Source: Pycnococcus provasolii (lineage: Eukaryota > Chlorophyta > Pseudoscourfieldiophyceae > Pseudoscourfieldiales > Pycnococcaceae). From it: a DNA stretch of 64,000 bases. The DNA lies in NCBI GenBank assembly GCA_938743325.2, contig OW568889.1:372001-436000 (forward strand). The letters are read 5' to 3'. This document shows, piece after piece, positions 29,174 to 37,525 of this stretch; the first letter of the stretch is position 1; each line of letters starts with the position of its first letter. A program made the position numbers and the translations under genes. The notes under the pieces were generated by a model. The model searched no databases. It had not been told where the DNA came from and worked only from the letters and a program-made list of their open reading frames with translations.

Positions 29174-29840
29174 TTGAGCAGGCGCGTTTGCTGATGACAC
29201 CTGTGCATTCGAAACTACAGTAATATCATACTTTTCGCGAAAGGCGTCCGGCAAATCGAGCTCGATTTGCGCTCGTTGTCACGTTTCACCAACCTTGGGT
29301 ACAGTAAGAATACTGGGGATACTGTGATGTCACTCGCTAAGACTTCGTTCGCACTCATCACCAGTGCTCCACCTTCCAAATAGTCCCAGAGAGCAGAGAC
29401 CTGAGCAGAGACCTGGCCCAGAAGGTCGTTTTGAGGCCGCGACCATTCGCGTAAACGTTTGGGGCTTGGTTGCTGATCGATCGATGAAGCAACCTGCCCG
29501 ACGCAATCGTCGCTGTGTGAAGTTAAGGTAGGATCCAACTACGCAGCCGGCCGATGGCACTGAGGAGAGAGCGCGGCAGGGCAGGAGCTAACGGTGCCGT
29601 GCGCAGAGTAGAATAATTAGAGTACGCGCCCTGCCCTGCCCATGCCGTTGCGTGCATCGGTCGAGTCATTAAAGCCGTCTGCACTGCAGGTTGTCGTCGT
29701 CGTTGGAGGATTGTTCTATTTGTCCCTCGGTCAACCCCTCGTGCAGTGCTTGCAAGTTGCAGGAAGAGGGACCAGAAGAGGGGGCCAGTTAAGGGGAAGG
29801 GGTCTCCTCTTCCTCCCCCCCTCCTCCCCTCTCCCTCCGC

Positions 29841-29846
29841 CCACAC

Positions 29847-29902
<56 letters not shown>
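29841..29902 (+). repeat. (CT)n microsatellite immediately before a start codon
   Basis: About 30 CT dinucleotides, with one break, end 8 nt before the ATG at 29911. It is the extreme case of the pyrimidine-rich leaders seen upstream of several genes here. Confidence 0.92.
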
Positions 29903-29906
<4 letters not shown>

Positions 29907-29910
29907 GCCC

Positions 29911-32643
29911 ATGAACGAAGACGCCATGGCCGACGAAAACGCCAACACGCAGCCGGCACAAGATGCCGCAGAGCCTGAGGTGCCGAAGAAGAGGACGGTG
30001 CGGGTCAAGGTGGTGCCCAGCAGCAAGGTGGTTCCCGCGCAACCGACACCCAACCCTGCGCCAGAGGTGGCGGAAGAAGAGGTGCAAGAAGCACTGCCAC
30101 CACCACCACCACCACCGTCGGCTTTCGCGCAAACCGCAACCACATCAGCGGACACGCCGTTCTACCACGTTCTCGGAGACCCGACTATGTTCGCGCAAAC
30201 GGTGAACGCCGAGGAGCTTGAGCGTAACCCGCCACCTCCGCCGCCGCAGCTCACCCTGCAGGACCTGCCTCCCGACGTGAGAGAGGTGGCCAGGCTCACG
30301 GCAGACGGAGGTGCGTCGATACTTCAGGCGTACGAAAGGTTCACCGGCACGCGAAACTCGCTGGCAGATAGCACCGCGCGGCTAGATGCGCGGGCAGACC
30401 CTATGCCCGAGTTCCTCACCACGTACTTGCCCATGGCAAGCGGCGAGCCTGTTCCCGCGGAGGTTTCGCTCAACAGCAGGCACCTTAAGGCTCTCGAGCG
30501 GTGGGGGCAGCAGGAAATGCTGTGGGAGAGGCAACGCGACACGCTTCTCGCGCAAACGTACAAAGATGTGCCTGAGCTCGTCATGGACCGTGCGCAGGAG
30601 TACCGCAGGAAGATGGAGGCGCTGCAAGAGCTGCAAGCTGCGATTCCAGTGGAAGAGCGCTTCGGCGCGGAGCAGTGGATCATGTCGCTGCGAAACAACT
30701 GGACGCGCTACGTGCCTGTGGGCAACCTCTTCTCGGGACTATTTTGCTCGAACGAGGAAGCGCACTTCGACGTCAACGAGCTCGAGCGGATCACTGCGCA
30801 CGGCAACCAGGTGAACGTCCTGCAGAAGTCGCGGAGAGGGGTTATGGGACGCGGTTGGGAAAGCTCGCGCTTCCTCTCGCATCGTCGGAGGCAGTATCGC
30901 AAGCGCATCGAGGACGTCATACCGCCGAGGCCTGATTTTGGCGCTGGCGAGGATGACGGCCTCTTTGTGCGAGGTGTCGCGGTGTCATCCGTGGTGGGCA
31001 GGGAAGATGGAGGCGGCGACATGACGATGCAGGATCTCGAGGACTTCCTCGCATCAGACGAAAGGTTCCGTGGGACGCTGGAGGAAATCTATCTCATCCG
31101 CCGTGCTAAGGAGGAGGAGAAGCGCAGGCAGGCTGAGGCTGAGGCGGCGCGCCTGCAAGAGCTTGAGCGACTGCAGAAACTCCTTGAGCCGATGAAGGGG
31201 CCTTGCATGTATGTTCACAAGCAGCGCCTCGCGCTCGACTGCGAGAGCCAGGGGTCGGCGCGTGGGTCGGTGAAGATGACGAACCGTGGCACCGTCACAC
31301 TGCGGTACACGTGGACGGGAGAGCCGCGTGCGCTACCAGACCATGCGCGTGGGCTGAAGGAGCCAAACCGCGCTTTCTACGCCTCCAAGGCATCCGGCGT
31401 GCTCCTTCCCGGAGAGTCTGCCGAGATTTACTTCACATTCCGCCCACAATACCCAGGGATCTACACGGAGAATTGGAGCATTTCGTGCATACCTTCGCTT
31501 CCCGAGCAAGCTACGCCAATCACGCTGCGCGGCATTGCGGTGGCTGAAGACTCGGCGCGACTGCAGCGCCGTCAGCTCGAGACCGATCTGCGGGCGAAGG
31601 AAACAAAAAGGCACGGCGCCTACGCCGTGGAATGCGTACTGCGTAAGGTGGTGGATGGTCCCACGCCAACGCGAGCGCCGCACAAGCCTGACACCGAAGC
31701 TGGTTTCAGAGAGTCGGCGTTCCTGCTCTCGAATCGCGGCGACCCTGAAGGTCGTTGCTTTTACTTCTCCGACGAACTCGCGGATGCGCTCGAGAAGCTG
31801 GCGGCATCTCTCGCTGATGTGCCACGAGCCGCGGATGACGCGGCGGCGAAGGATCCAAAAGCAAAGAAGGGGGAGCCCGAGGTGGAAGTGAAGCGGGGAC
31901 CCGAAGACGCGCTGGCCTTCACAAGCTTTGATGCATTCCTTACCGAGCTGGAGGCTGAGGTGGACACCTTGGTCTCTGAGGCGGAGGCTGCAGTCGCCGC
32001 CGAGGCTGAAGGTTCGGCTAACCTCGAGGCATTGCAGGCGACTTGCGATGGAATGGTGGCGCGTCGCGACGCAATCAAGGGAATGCGCCAACGCCTGGAT
32101 GAACTCGTGTACATTGGACAAGTGCCCATCGATGAGACGGCGATGAAGGCACGATGCCTAAGCAAACTTTGGGGAGATGCCGCGGAGCCGAGCCCCGATC
32201 TCGCGGAGGCAGCTGTTGCATTCGCCGAGGAGAGGCTTGTTGAGGCCAAGGCCAAGGCCAAGGCGGATCGTGAGAAGGCGCATGCCGCCGCGGTGGCCAA
32301 GGCGGAGGAGGAGGGAACGGAACCGCCTGAGCCTGAGCCTGAGCCGGAAGAGGATCCCGAAGCTCCAACGTACGATCGCGACGTTTACCTTGCCAATTTC
32401 CACGAACGCTTACGCGGAAGTGTGCTCAATACCGTTGGTGACTTTGAGCGCGCATATGCCAAGGAGCGGGCTGGTGTGCGCGACCTGCTGAATGCGCGCA
32501 TTATCGAGGCTGACACGATCGGCGGCGTACCGCAGCTGTGGACTGCGTTCGAGTTGCAGCGCCTTAAGCGTCGCCTTCACCTTGACGTCGTCGACAAAGC
32601 AGAAGCGCTCGTCGCGGGCGAGGAGGACTTTGTCGTCGTTTGA
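29911..32643 (+). CDS. MYCBPAP: MYCBPAP/FAP147-like central-apparatus protein
   Basis: The 910-aa protein fits the MYCBP-associated protein family, which is FAP147 in Chlamydomonas and part of a C2 central-pair subcomplex. After an acidic Pro-rich tail, the conserved N-terminal block (about 119-280) contains DLPPDVREVARLT, LKALERWGQQEMLWERQRDTL and GAEQWIMSLRNNWTRYVPVGNLFSGLFC. An ASH-like Ig domain (about 440-547) has SVKMTNRGTVTLRYTW, GVLLPGESAEIYFTFRP and PGIYTENW. The last 350 residues are Ala/Glu-rich and helical. The first ATG of the frame is 29911; ATG 29926 has a better GCCATGG context and could be used. Upstream in-frame sequence is the CT repeat and is not coding. Confidence 0.87.
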   Translation: MNEDAMADENANTQPAQDAAEPEVPKKRTVRVKVVPSSKVVPAQPTPNPAPEVAEEEVQEALPPPPPPPSAFAQTATTSADTPFYHVLGDPTMFAQTVNAEELERNPPPPPPQLTLQDLPPDVREVARLTADGGASILQAYERFTGTRNSLADSTARLDARADPMPEFLTTYLPMASGEPVPAEVSLNSRHLKALERWGQQEMLWERQRDTLLAQTYKDVPELVMDRAQEYRRKMEALQELQAAIPVEERFGAEQWIMSLRNNWTRYVPVGNLFSGLFCSNEEAHFDVNELERITAHGNQVNVLQKSRRGVMGRGWESSRFLSHRRRQYRKRIEDVIPPRPDFGAGEDDGLFVRGVAVSSVVGREDGGGDMTMQDLEDFLASDERFRGTLEEIYLIRRAKEEEKRRQAEAEAARLQELERLQKLLEPMKGPCMYVHKQRLALDCESQGSARGSVKMTNRGTVTLRYTWTGEPRALPDHARGLKEPNRAFYASKASGVLLPGESAEIYFTFRPQYPGIYTENWSISCIPSLPEQATPITLRGIAVAEDSARLQRRQLETDLRAKETKRHGAYAVECVLRKVVDGPTPTRAPHKPDTEAGFRESAFLLSNRGDPEGRCFYFSDELADALEKLAASLADVPRAADDAAAKDPKAKKGEPEVEVKRGPEDALAFTSFDAFLTELEAEVDTLVSEAEAAVAAEAEGSANLEALQATCDGMVARRDAIKGMRQRLDELVYIGQVPIDETAMKARCLSKLWGDAAEPSPDLAEAAVAFAEERLVEAKAKAKADREKAHAAAVAKAEEEGTEPPEPEPEPEEDPEAPTYDRDVYLANFHERLRGSVLNTVGDFERAYAKERAGVRDLLNARIIEADTIGGVPQLWTAFELQRLKRRLHLDVVDKAEALVAGEEDFVVV

Positions 32644-32882
32644 CGTTTGAACCAACCATGTAACTGACCTGTCGAGAGTTCACCCCTGACTGCCTGAGGC
32701 TGAGGGCTGAGGCTGAGGGGATCCCCCCTTGGATGGAAATCCGGGTTTGTCCTCCTCTCCTCCGGTCCCGAATTCTCGCCTTCTTCCTCCCCTCCCCCCG
32801 TCCGGTTGCCCTTTCCGTCCCGCCTCGCCCTTTTTACCTTTTACCAACTTGACCAACTTTACGCGCGACGTCCTCACGCGCC

Positions 32883-35800
32883 ATGAGCATGAACGCGCGC
32901 ATGCTGGGTCCCATACGCAACAACGCGCACGTGTATCGGCTGTATGCGGCGCGCCCGATGTCCTCGTCTTCAGCAGTGCCGAGGGACCCGAGGGACCTGC
33001 GGCACGCACTCGAACACTATGCAACGAAACTTCCCGAATCCGCGAAGGAAGAACAGAGACACGCGAAACTCCTCGCGGCGCAACTCAAACTCTTCGAGAG
33101 CCTATCCGGCGCGGCGAGACAAGCGCTCGTCAACCAAGCGGGCGATATACTCAACGGAAAAAGACCACCACCTCGTCCACATTCACTGTCACCGCCACAC
33201 ATGCCACCCCCACCACCAACGCCACCACCAACGCCACCACCAACGCCACGTCCTGCACCACTCGCCTCACCTTCGCCGCCACGTTCCAATGCACCACTTC
33301 AACCACCACCAACGCCAACGCCACGTCCTGCACCACTCGCCTCACCTTCGCCGCCACGTTCCAAAGTACAACAGTCACCACCATCCCAATTACCACCACC
33401 ACCACCATCCCAACCACCACCACCACCAAAACAAACTTCCAAAGCAGTATCACCAACGGCTTCGCACATCATAACATTCGACCTCGAAACCACGGGCATG
33501 AAGACGGTGTGGGGTCCGGACTTCAGCGAAGTCATCGAAATCGCTGGCGTGCACGCAGAAGACCGCACGAAAACGTTCAGTATGGTCGTCCGACCGAACG
33601 AAAGAAACCTTCCACTTCAGAGCAACATCGTCGCGCTAACGGGCATCACGACGGACGACGTCAGGTCAGCCAAAAGTTTCGACGAAGTTTGGGACGATTT
33701 CAAGCAGTGGGTGAACAGCTTTGGTCCAAATCCAATCTTGGTGGCGCACAACGGGCGAACGTTCGACGTTCCCGTGCTCTGCAACGAGCTGCGCCGTGTG
33801 CACTACAACAAGCATAGAAAAAGCCGCACGGGCACCACGATGTCGTATGCCGAGTTCAACCCATTCGCGGAGGAGGTGCCATCCTGGATGTTCGCAGACT
33901 CACTCGCGCTCGCCCGAGCGACGGCAAAGTATGGCGAAAGGAGCAGGCTCAAGGATGTGTGCGATCGATATGGCGTCGAAGGGCCGTCGACAGCTCACCG
34001 AGCGATGCCTGATGCGGAGGCACTTGCTCGTCTCGTTGGACCACTCGCAGGAGAGCATCGTGGCGGCGACATTGTCGACAGGGATCGCGTCCTTCAATTC
34101 TGGACCAGCCACACTCTGCCGGCGATCGACGGCGTGGGCAACGGCGGTAAAGATATGCTTAGAAGAACAGCCGTCGAAAAGCCGGTATCGCGGCCTTTGC
34201 CACCACCACCGCCGCCGCCACCACCATCATCGGAGTCGGACTTTTTACTGAAGCCACTGTATAATAATCAAAATATCACCGAAGATCGAATCGAATCGCT
34301 TCGCGCGATGCCTCGTCAGGTGATTCTCAGCGTGATCGACACAGGCTTTCGAGCGGACGGTAGCATCGGCAGCGATGACACCACCAGCTGGCTGACGCCC
34401 GCCGTTGCAGGGAAGCTGGACGAGATTGCCGAGGCACCACCGTCGCAATCCACCAATCCCAGGTCCATCTGGACCGTAGACCTTGGCATTGCCTCACTAT
34501 CAGAGCGTCTTTTGGACAATTTCAAGAAGAAGGGGTATGACCACGTGTCCGACGTCGTCGAGCGATGGCCGAGACGCCACGACGTCTACCGCCCCTGGGT
34601 GTCAGGCGATGTTCGCGAGCTGCAGGCGGATGATTGTATAATTTTCCGAGCATATGGTAGTGATTCGCAGATTATCAAAGTGAACAAGAAAAGCGGCGTT
34701 GAAATGATTCAGTTCACGCTCACGGTGCTGCCACTTGAGCAGCGCAATGCAGAGGTGACTGTCCGTGCCAAGACAGCACATTTTTTTTATAGGTCGCACA
34801 AGGGAAGGTATGCCGCGACCAGTTTTAAGAGAACTTATCTCGACCCGATCGTCAAAGCGGGAGTGGATGAGACATGCCTGTGGCGCGCTCGTGTCAAGCG
34901 GATTACAAGAGCGAGCAAGCAAAGAGCAGACCAGGATGTGGAGCTTGAAAACGTCGAGCGCCTGACCAACGATTCGATTACAATGAAAATTGTGGATGGC
35001 ATTTGGGCAGATGTCGCAAAATCCACCCTTCCTCTCGGCGAAAGGCTTCCCGCATACTGCCGTCCATTCTATGGAGACGACGCGCCTCTCAAGGACAAGG
35101 ACTTCTACGGACACCCTCTCATGAAGAAAGTGCCCACTGGCATGAGCGTGCCTTATCATCTGCTTAAGTTTTTCGAGATTTCCGGTGGATCGGGTGTTAC
35201 ACGAGACTACCTTAGCGAGCAGGATCGAGAGCGCATCGCGCTCGAACTTGCCGACTCTCACAAGGCACTACATGGCGCGCCGCTGCCATCCTGGCGAGAG
35301 GCAGCCATGGACATGCACGAGCCGCGCAGTCTCCTTCACCTGCACCGCGCGAAGATGCGCATCGCCTTTGACGAGATGACGTTACTGCAGATATACGCGC
35401 TCGAGACGGGGAGAAAGGACCGGGAGGCGAGTATTAAGCAGGGCGAAGAGCGTTTTGTGCTCGACGACGACACGTCACTCGTCGCGGGGATTGTGCGAAG
35501 TCTGCCCTACAACGTCACGACTGGCGCGGGAAGCCAGCTGCACGCGCTGAAGCGTTGTCTGATGACGATGGGGTGTGAGAGTGCAGTCAATCTGGATATG
35601 GACCTTGGCCTTACTGACAATGTAGAATCGCCCGACGTAAATGACGACGACCCCAACATCAATGACGATGCTGCAAGTCTTCCGATGAGACGGCTGCTGC
35701 ACGGCGACGTCGGATGCGGCAAGACGTTGGTGGAGCAGCTCTGTCTGCTTCACGCCGCCCAATCCGGTGTGCAGGGTGCCCTTCTGTGTGCAACGGAGGC

Positions 35801-37076
35801 GCTCGCGCAGCAGCACTACGAGACATTCTTGGAACTCCTGAATGGCGTTAAAAATGCAGAGCGCATTCCAAAGGTTGAGCTCATGACTGGATCGATGACG
35901 GCGAAGAAGCGCGAGGAGTTGAATAGCCGCTTGTTGAACCACGAAGTTGACATTCTAGTGGGGACGACCGCGATGGTTCCGTCGGATGAAAATAAGCAGG
36001 TATTCAGCAAGCTTGGCATGGTAGTATTCGACGAGTGCCAAAAGTACGGCGTGCGGCAGATGTCGCGTCTTGCGGATGCTGGTCATGCGTCTCATCCTAA
36101 GCCTCATCAGCTTCACGTGTCTGCTACTCCTATCCCCCGCACGATGGCTATGGCGACGCGCGTCATCTTCCCCGAGGAGGGCGTGCGCGATACCGTCAGC
36201 ATTCGGAAGTATCCGCCCAACCGCGTGCCGGTGGAAAGCCGCGTGCTGAGCATGAGCGAGGTGAACGAGGCTTACCGTGAGGTGAGGAATGCCATTGAAC
36301 GCGGGCGGGTGGCACTCGTCGTCTGTCCTCGCATCGAGGCGCAGGACAGGAAGAAAAAGGGGGCAAAAGATGAAGGATTCATCCCGCTGATGATGGAGGA
36401 GGAGGAGGGGGAGGGTGACGACAAGCTGGACTACCCGAGTGCGGAGGACGTGCATGCGTACCTTTCCGGCCCCGAGTCTCCGCTCGGCGACGGTGTGAAT
36501 GTTGGTATAGTGACAGGGCAAGCATCGACGAAGAAGGCTTTGAAGGAGCGTACCGAAACGCTGGAATCGTTCCGAAACGGCGAGATACCTGTCGTCGTGT
36601 GCACGACCGTGCTGGAGGTTGGCATAGATGTCCCGGATGCTGACGTCGTTGTGGTGTTAGGTGCCGACTGCTTCGGCCTTGCAACACTGCATCAGCTTCG
36701 AGGTCGCATTGGTCGACGATATCATGTCGACAACAAAGGGGATGCTGCGCCCACATGCTTCTTCGTTAGGCGTGAGAGCAGCTCGGACAACGCGCGAAGT
36801 CGCCTTGACAACCTCGCGGAGGTTTTGGATGGGTTCCAGGTTGCCGAGATGGACCTTTCTCTACGCGGTCCTGGATCATTTGTTAGTTTGTCGCAGAATG
36901 GTCCTATGAAGTTGCTTGATGTTGCGAGCTGGAGCGACGAGCCATTAGTGTTGGCGGCTGCTCGTGAGGCGAGGAGGTTGCACAAGGATGTGATCTCCGT
37001 CGCTGGAGGAGAGAGTGAAGTTTTGAAGCATCGCCTAGATGCCTTCGAGAGAAAGGTGATGAATTTGTCAAAATAG
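32883..37076 (+). CDS. DEDDh 3'-5' exonuclease-RecG helicase fusion, probably organellar
   Basis: The 1,397-aa protein starts with an Arg-rich, acid-poor leader suited to mitochondrial or plastid import. A Pro-rich linker (about 97-190) holds a duplicated PRPAPLASPSPPRS unit. Residues about 195-390 form an EXOIII/DnaQ-type exonuclease with all sites intact: FDLET, HNGRTFD (H289, D295) and HRAMPDA (H372, D377). After a second Pro run come an OB-like region (about 575-660) and a RecG helicase: HGDVGCGKT (K947), VFDECQKYGV (about 1048), SATPIPRT (about 1080), TTVLEVGIDVPDA (about 1241) and HQLRGRIGR (about 1270). RecG remodels stalled forks and R-loops. Plant RECG1 has no exonuclease domain. Both parts share one frame without a splice signal. 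Element F follows the stop. Confidence 0.9.
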   Translation: MSMNARMLGPIRNNAHVYRLYAARPMSSSSAVPRDPRDLRHALEHYATKLPESAKEEQRHAKLLAAQLKLFESLSGAARQALVNQAGDILNGKRPPPRPHSLSPPHMPPPPPTPPPTPPPTPRPAPLASPSPPRSNAPLQPPPTPTPRPAPLASPSPPRSKVQQSPPSQLPPPPPSQPPPPPKQTSKAVSPTASHIITFDLETTGMKTVWGPDFSEVIEIAGVHAEDRTKTFSMVVRPNERNLPLQSNIVALTGITTDDVRSAKSFDEVWDDFKQWVNSFGPNPILVAHNGRTFDVPVLCNELRRVHYNKHRKSRTGTTMSYAEFNPFAEEVPSWMFADSLALARATAKYGERSRLKDVCDRYGVEGPSTAHRAMPDAEALARLVGPLAGEHRGGDIVDRDRVLQFWTSHTLPAIDGVGNGGKDMLRRTAVEKPVSRPLPPPPPPPPPSSESDFLLKPLYNNQNITEDRIESLRAMPRQVILSVIDTGFRADGSIGSDDTTSWLTPAVAGKLDEIAEAPPSQSTNPRSIWTVDLGIASLSERLLDNFKKKGYDHVSDVVERWPRRHDVYRPWVSGDVRELQADDCIIFRAYGSDSQIIKVNKKSGVEMIQFTLTVLPLEQRNAEVTVRAKTAHFFYRSHKGRYAATSFKRTYLDPIVKAGVDETCLWRARVKRITRASKQRADQDVELENVERLTNDSITMKIVDGIWADVAKSTLPLGERLPAYCRPFYGDDAPLKDKDFYGHPLMKKVPTGMSVPYHLLKFFEISGGSGVTRDYLSEQDRERIALELADSHKALHGAPLPSWREAAMDMHEPRSLLHLHRAKMRIAFDEMTLLQIYALETGRKDREASIKQGEERFVLDDDTSLVAGIVRSLPYNVTTGAGSQLHALKRCLMTMGCESAVNLDMDLGLTDNVESPDVNDDDPNINDDAASLPMRRLLHGDVGCGKTLVEQLCLLHAAQSGVQGALLCATEALAQQHYETFLELLNGVKNAERIPKVELMTGSMTAKKREELNSRLLNHEVDILVGTTAMVPSDENKQVFSKLGMVVFDECQKYGVRQMSRLADAGHASHPKPHQLHVSATPIPRTMAMATRVIFPEEGVRDTVSIRKYPPNRVPVESRVLSMSEVNEAYREVRNAIERGRVALVVCPRIEAQDRKKKGAKDEGFIPLMMEEEEGEGDDKLDYPSAEDVHAYLSGPESPLGDGVNVGIVTGQASTKKALKERTETLESFRNGEIPVVVCTTVLEVGIDVPDADVVVVLGADCFGLATLHQLRGRIGRRYHVDNKGDAAPTCFFVRRESSSDNARSRLDNLAEVLDGFQVAEMDLSLRGPGSFVSLSQNGPMKLLDVASWSDEPLVLAAAREARRLHKDVISVAGGESEVLKHRLDAFERKVMNLSK
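33236..33364 (+). repeat. Internal duplication in the Pro-rich linker
   Basis: A segment of about 60 bp encoding PTPRPAPLASPSPPRS occurs twice with near-identical DNA, separated by a short Pro-rich spacer. It indicates recent slippage or duplication in the linker before the exonuclease domain. Confidence 0.8.
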
Positions 37077-37093
37077 ATAGATAGATAATAACT

Positions 37094-37148
37094 AAGACAG
37101 CTCATTCAGCAATGTAATAGAGTGAGTTTACGGTCGTCCATTCACACA
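37094..37148 (+). repeat. 3'-end dispersed element, copy F
   Basis: It reads AAGACAGCTCATTCAGCAATG, a diverged middle, then ACGGTCGTCCATTCACAC, in sense with the RecG fusion gene and 17 nt after its stop. It directly abuts the MutS fragment. A short (GATA)n lies between the stop and the element. Confidence 0.75.
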
Positions 37149-37355
37149 ATGAAGATTGACGCCGAGGGGCGCCTTCTCGTCGTGACTGGCGCAAACATGG
37201 GAGGAAAGTCCACGCAGCTTCGAAGCGTCCGGTGCCTGCGTGAGATCGTGAAAAATTTCGCGATGGCGAGCAAGTGCTGCCTGGAGGACTTCGAGGGACG
37301 AGGGCTGGACACCAGTTTTTGGTGTCCGGACACCACCTGTGAGGTGAACCCCTAA
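37149..37355 (+). pseudogene. MutS-family ATPase fragment
   Basis: From an ATG at 37149 the frame reads GRLLVVTGANMGGKSTQLRS, the Walker A region of MutS/MSH proteins (TGxNMGGKST). After about 30 further residues the similarity stops, and the frame ends at 37355. Nothing of the mismatch-binding, clamp or remaining ATPase motifs is present nearby. It is best read as a relic or duplicated fragment of an MSH gene elsewhere in the genome. It begins exactly where element F ends. A hairpin GGACACC/GGTGTCC (37307-37327) lies near its end. Confidence 0.7.
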
Positions 37356-37525
37356 ACGGGAAGCTGGACTGACGGACTCGGTGTCAATCAGGTACACGTT
37401 AATCCTTGTCCTGGAGGGGGGCAATCGTGAAAATTGATTGATCATCATTTGCTGTTGTGGTGCACGCGCGCGGTGTCGCTCAAACAAACGACGAAGGACT
37501 CATCATTCATCAACAAATCGCAGTG

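Larger units (their letters stand above)
29041..29910. other. 870-bp intergenic region with 3'-end element and (CT)n leader
   Basis: Element E sits at its start, a small direct repeat GAGCAGAGACCTG occurs near 29391-29415, and a (CT)n tract ends just before the MYCBPAP start codon. Several short ORFs here have random composition. Confidence 0.6.
37077..37525. other. Intergenic stretch holding element F and the MutS fragment
   Basis: Apart from element F, the MutS-like fragment and the GGACACC hairpin at 37307-37327, I see nothing else in it. The HEAT gene start follows at 37526. Confidence 0.6.

Noticed and set aside
29746-29910. N-terminal extension of MYCBPAP through the CT repeat
   Set aside because: It starts with GTG, and the Ser-Leu run is a translated microsatellite.
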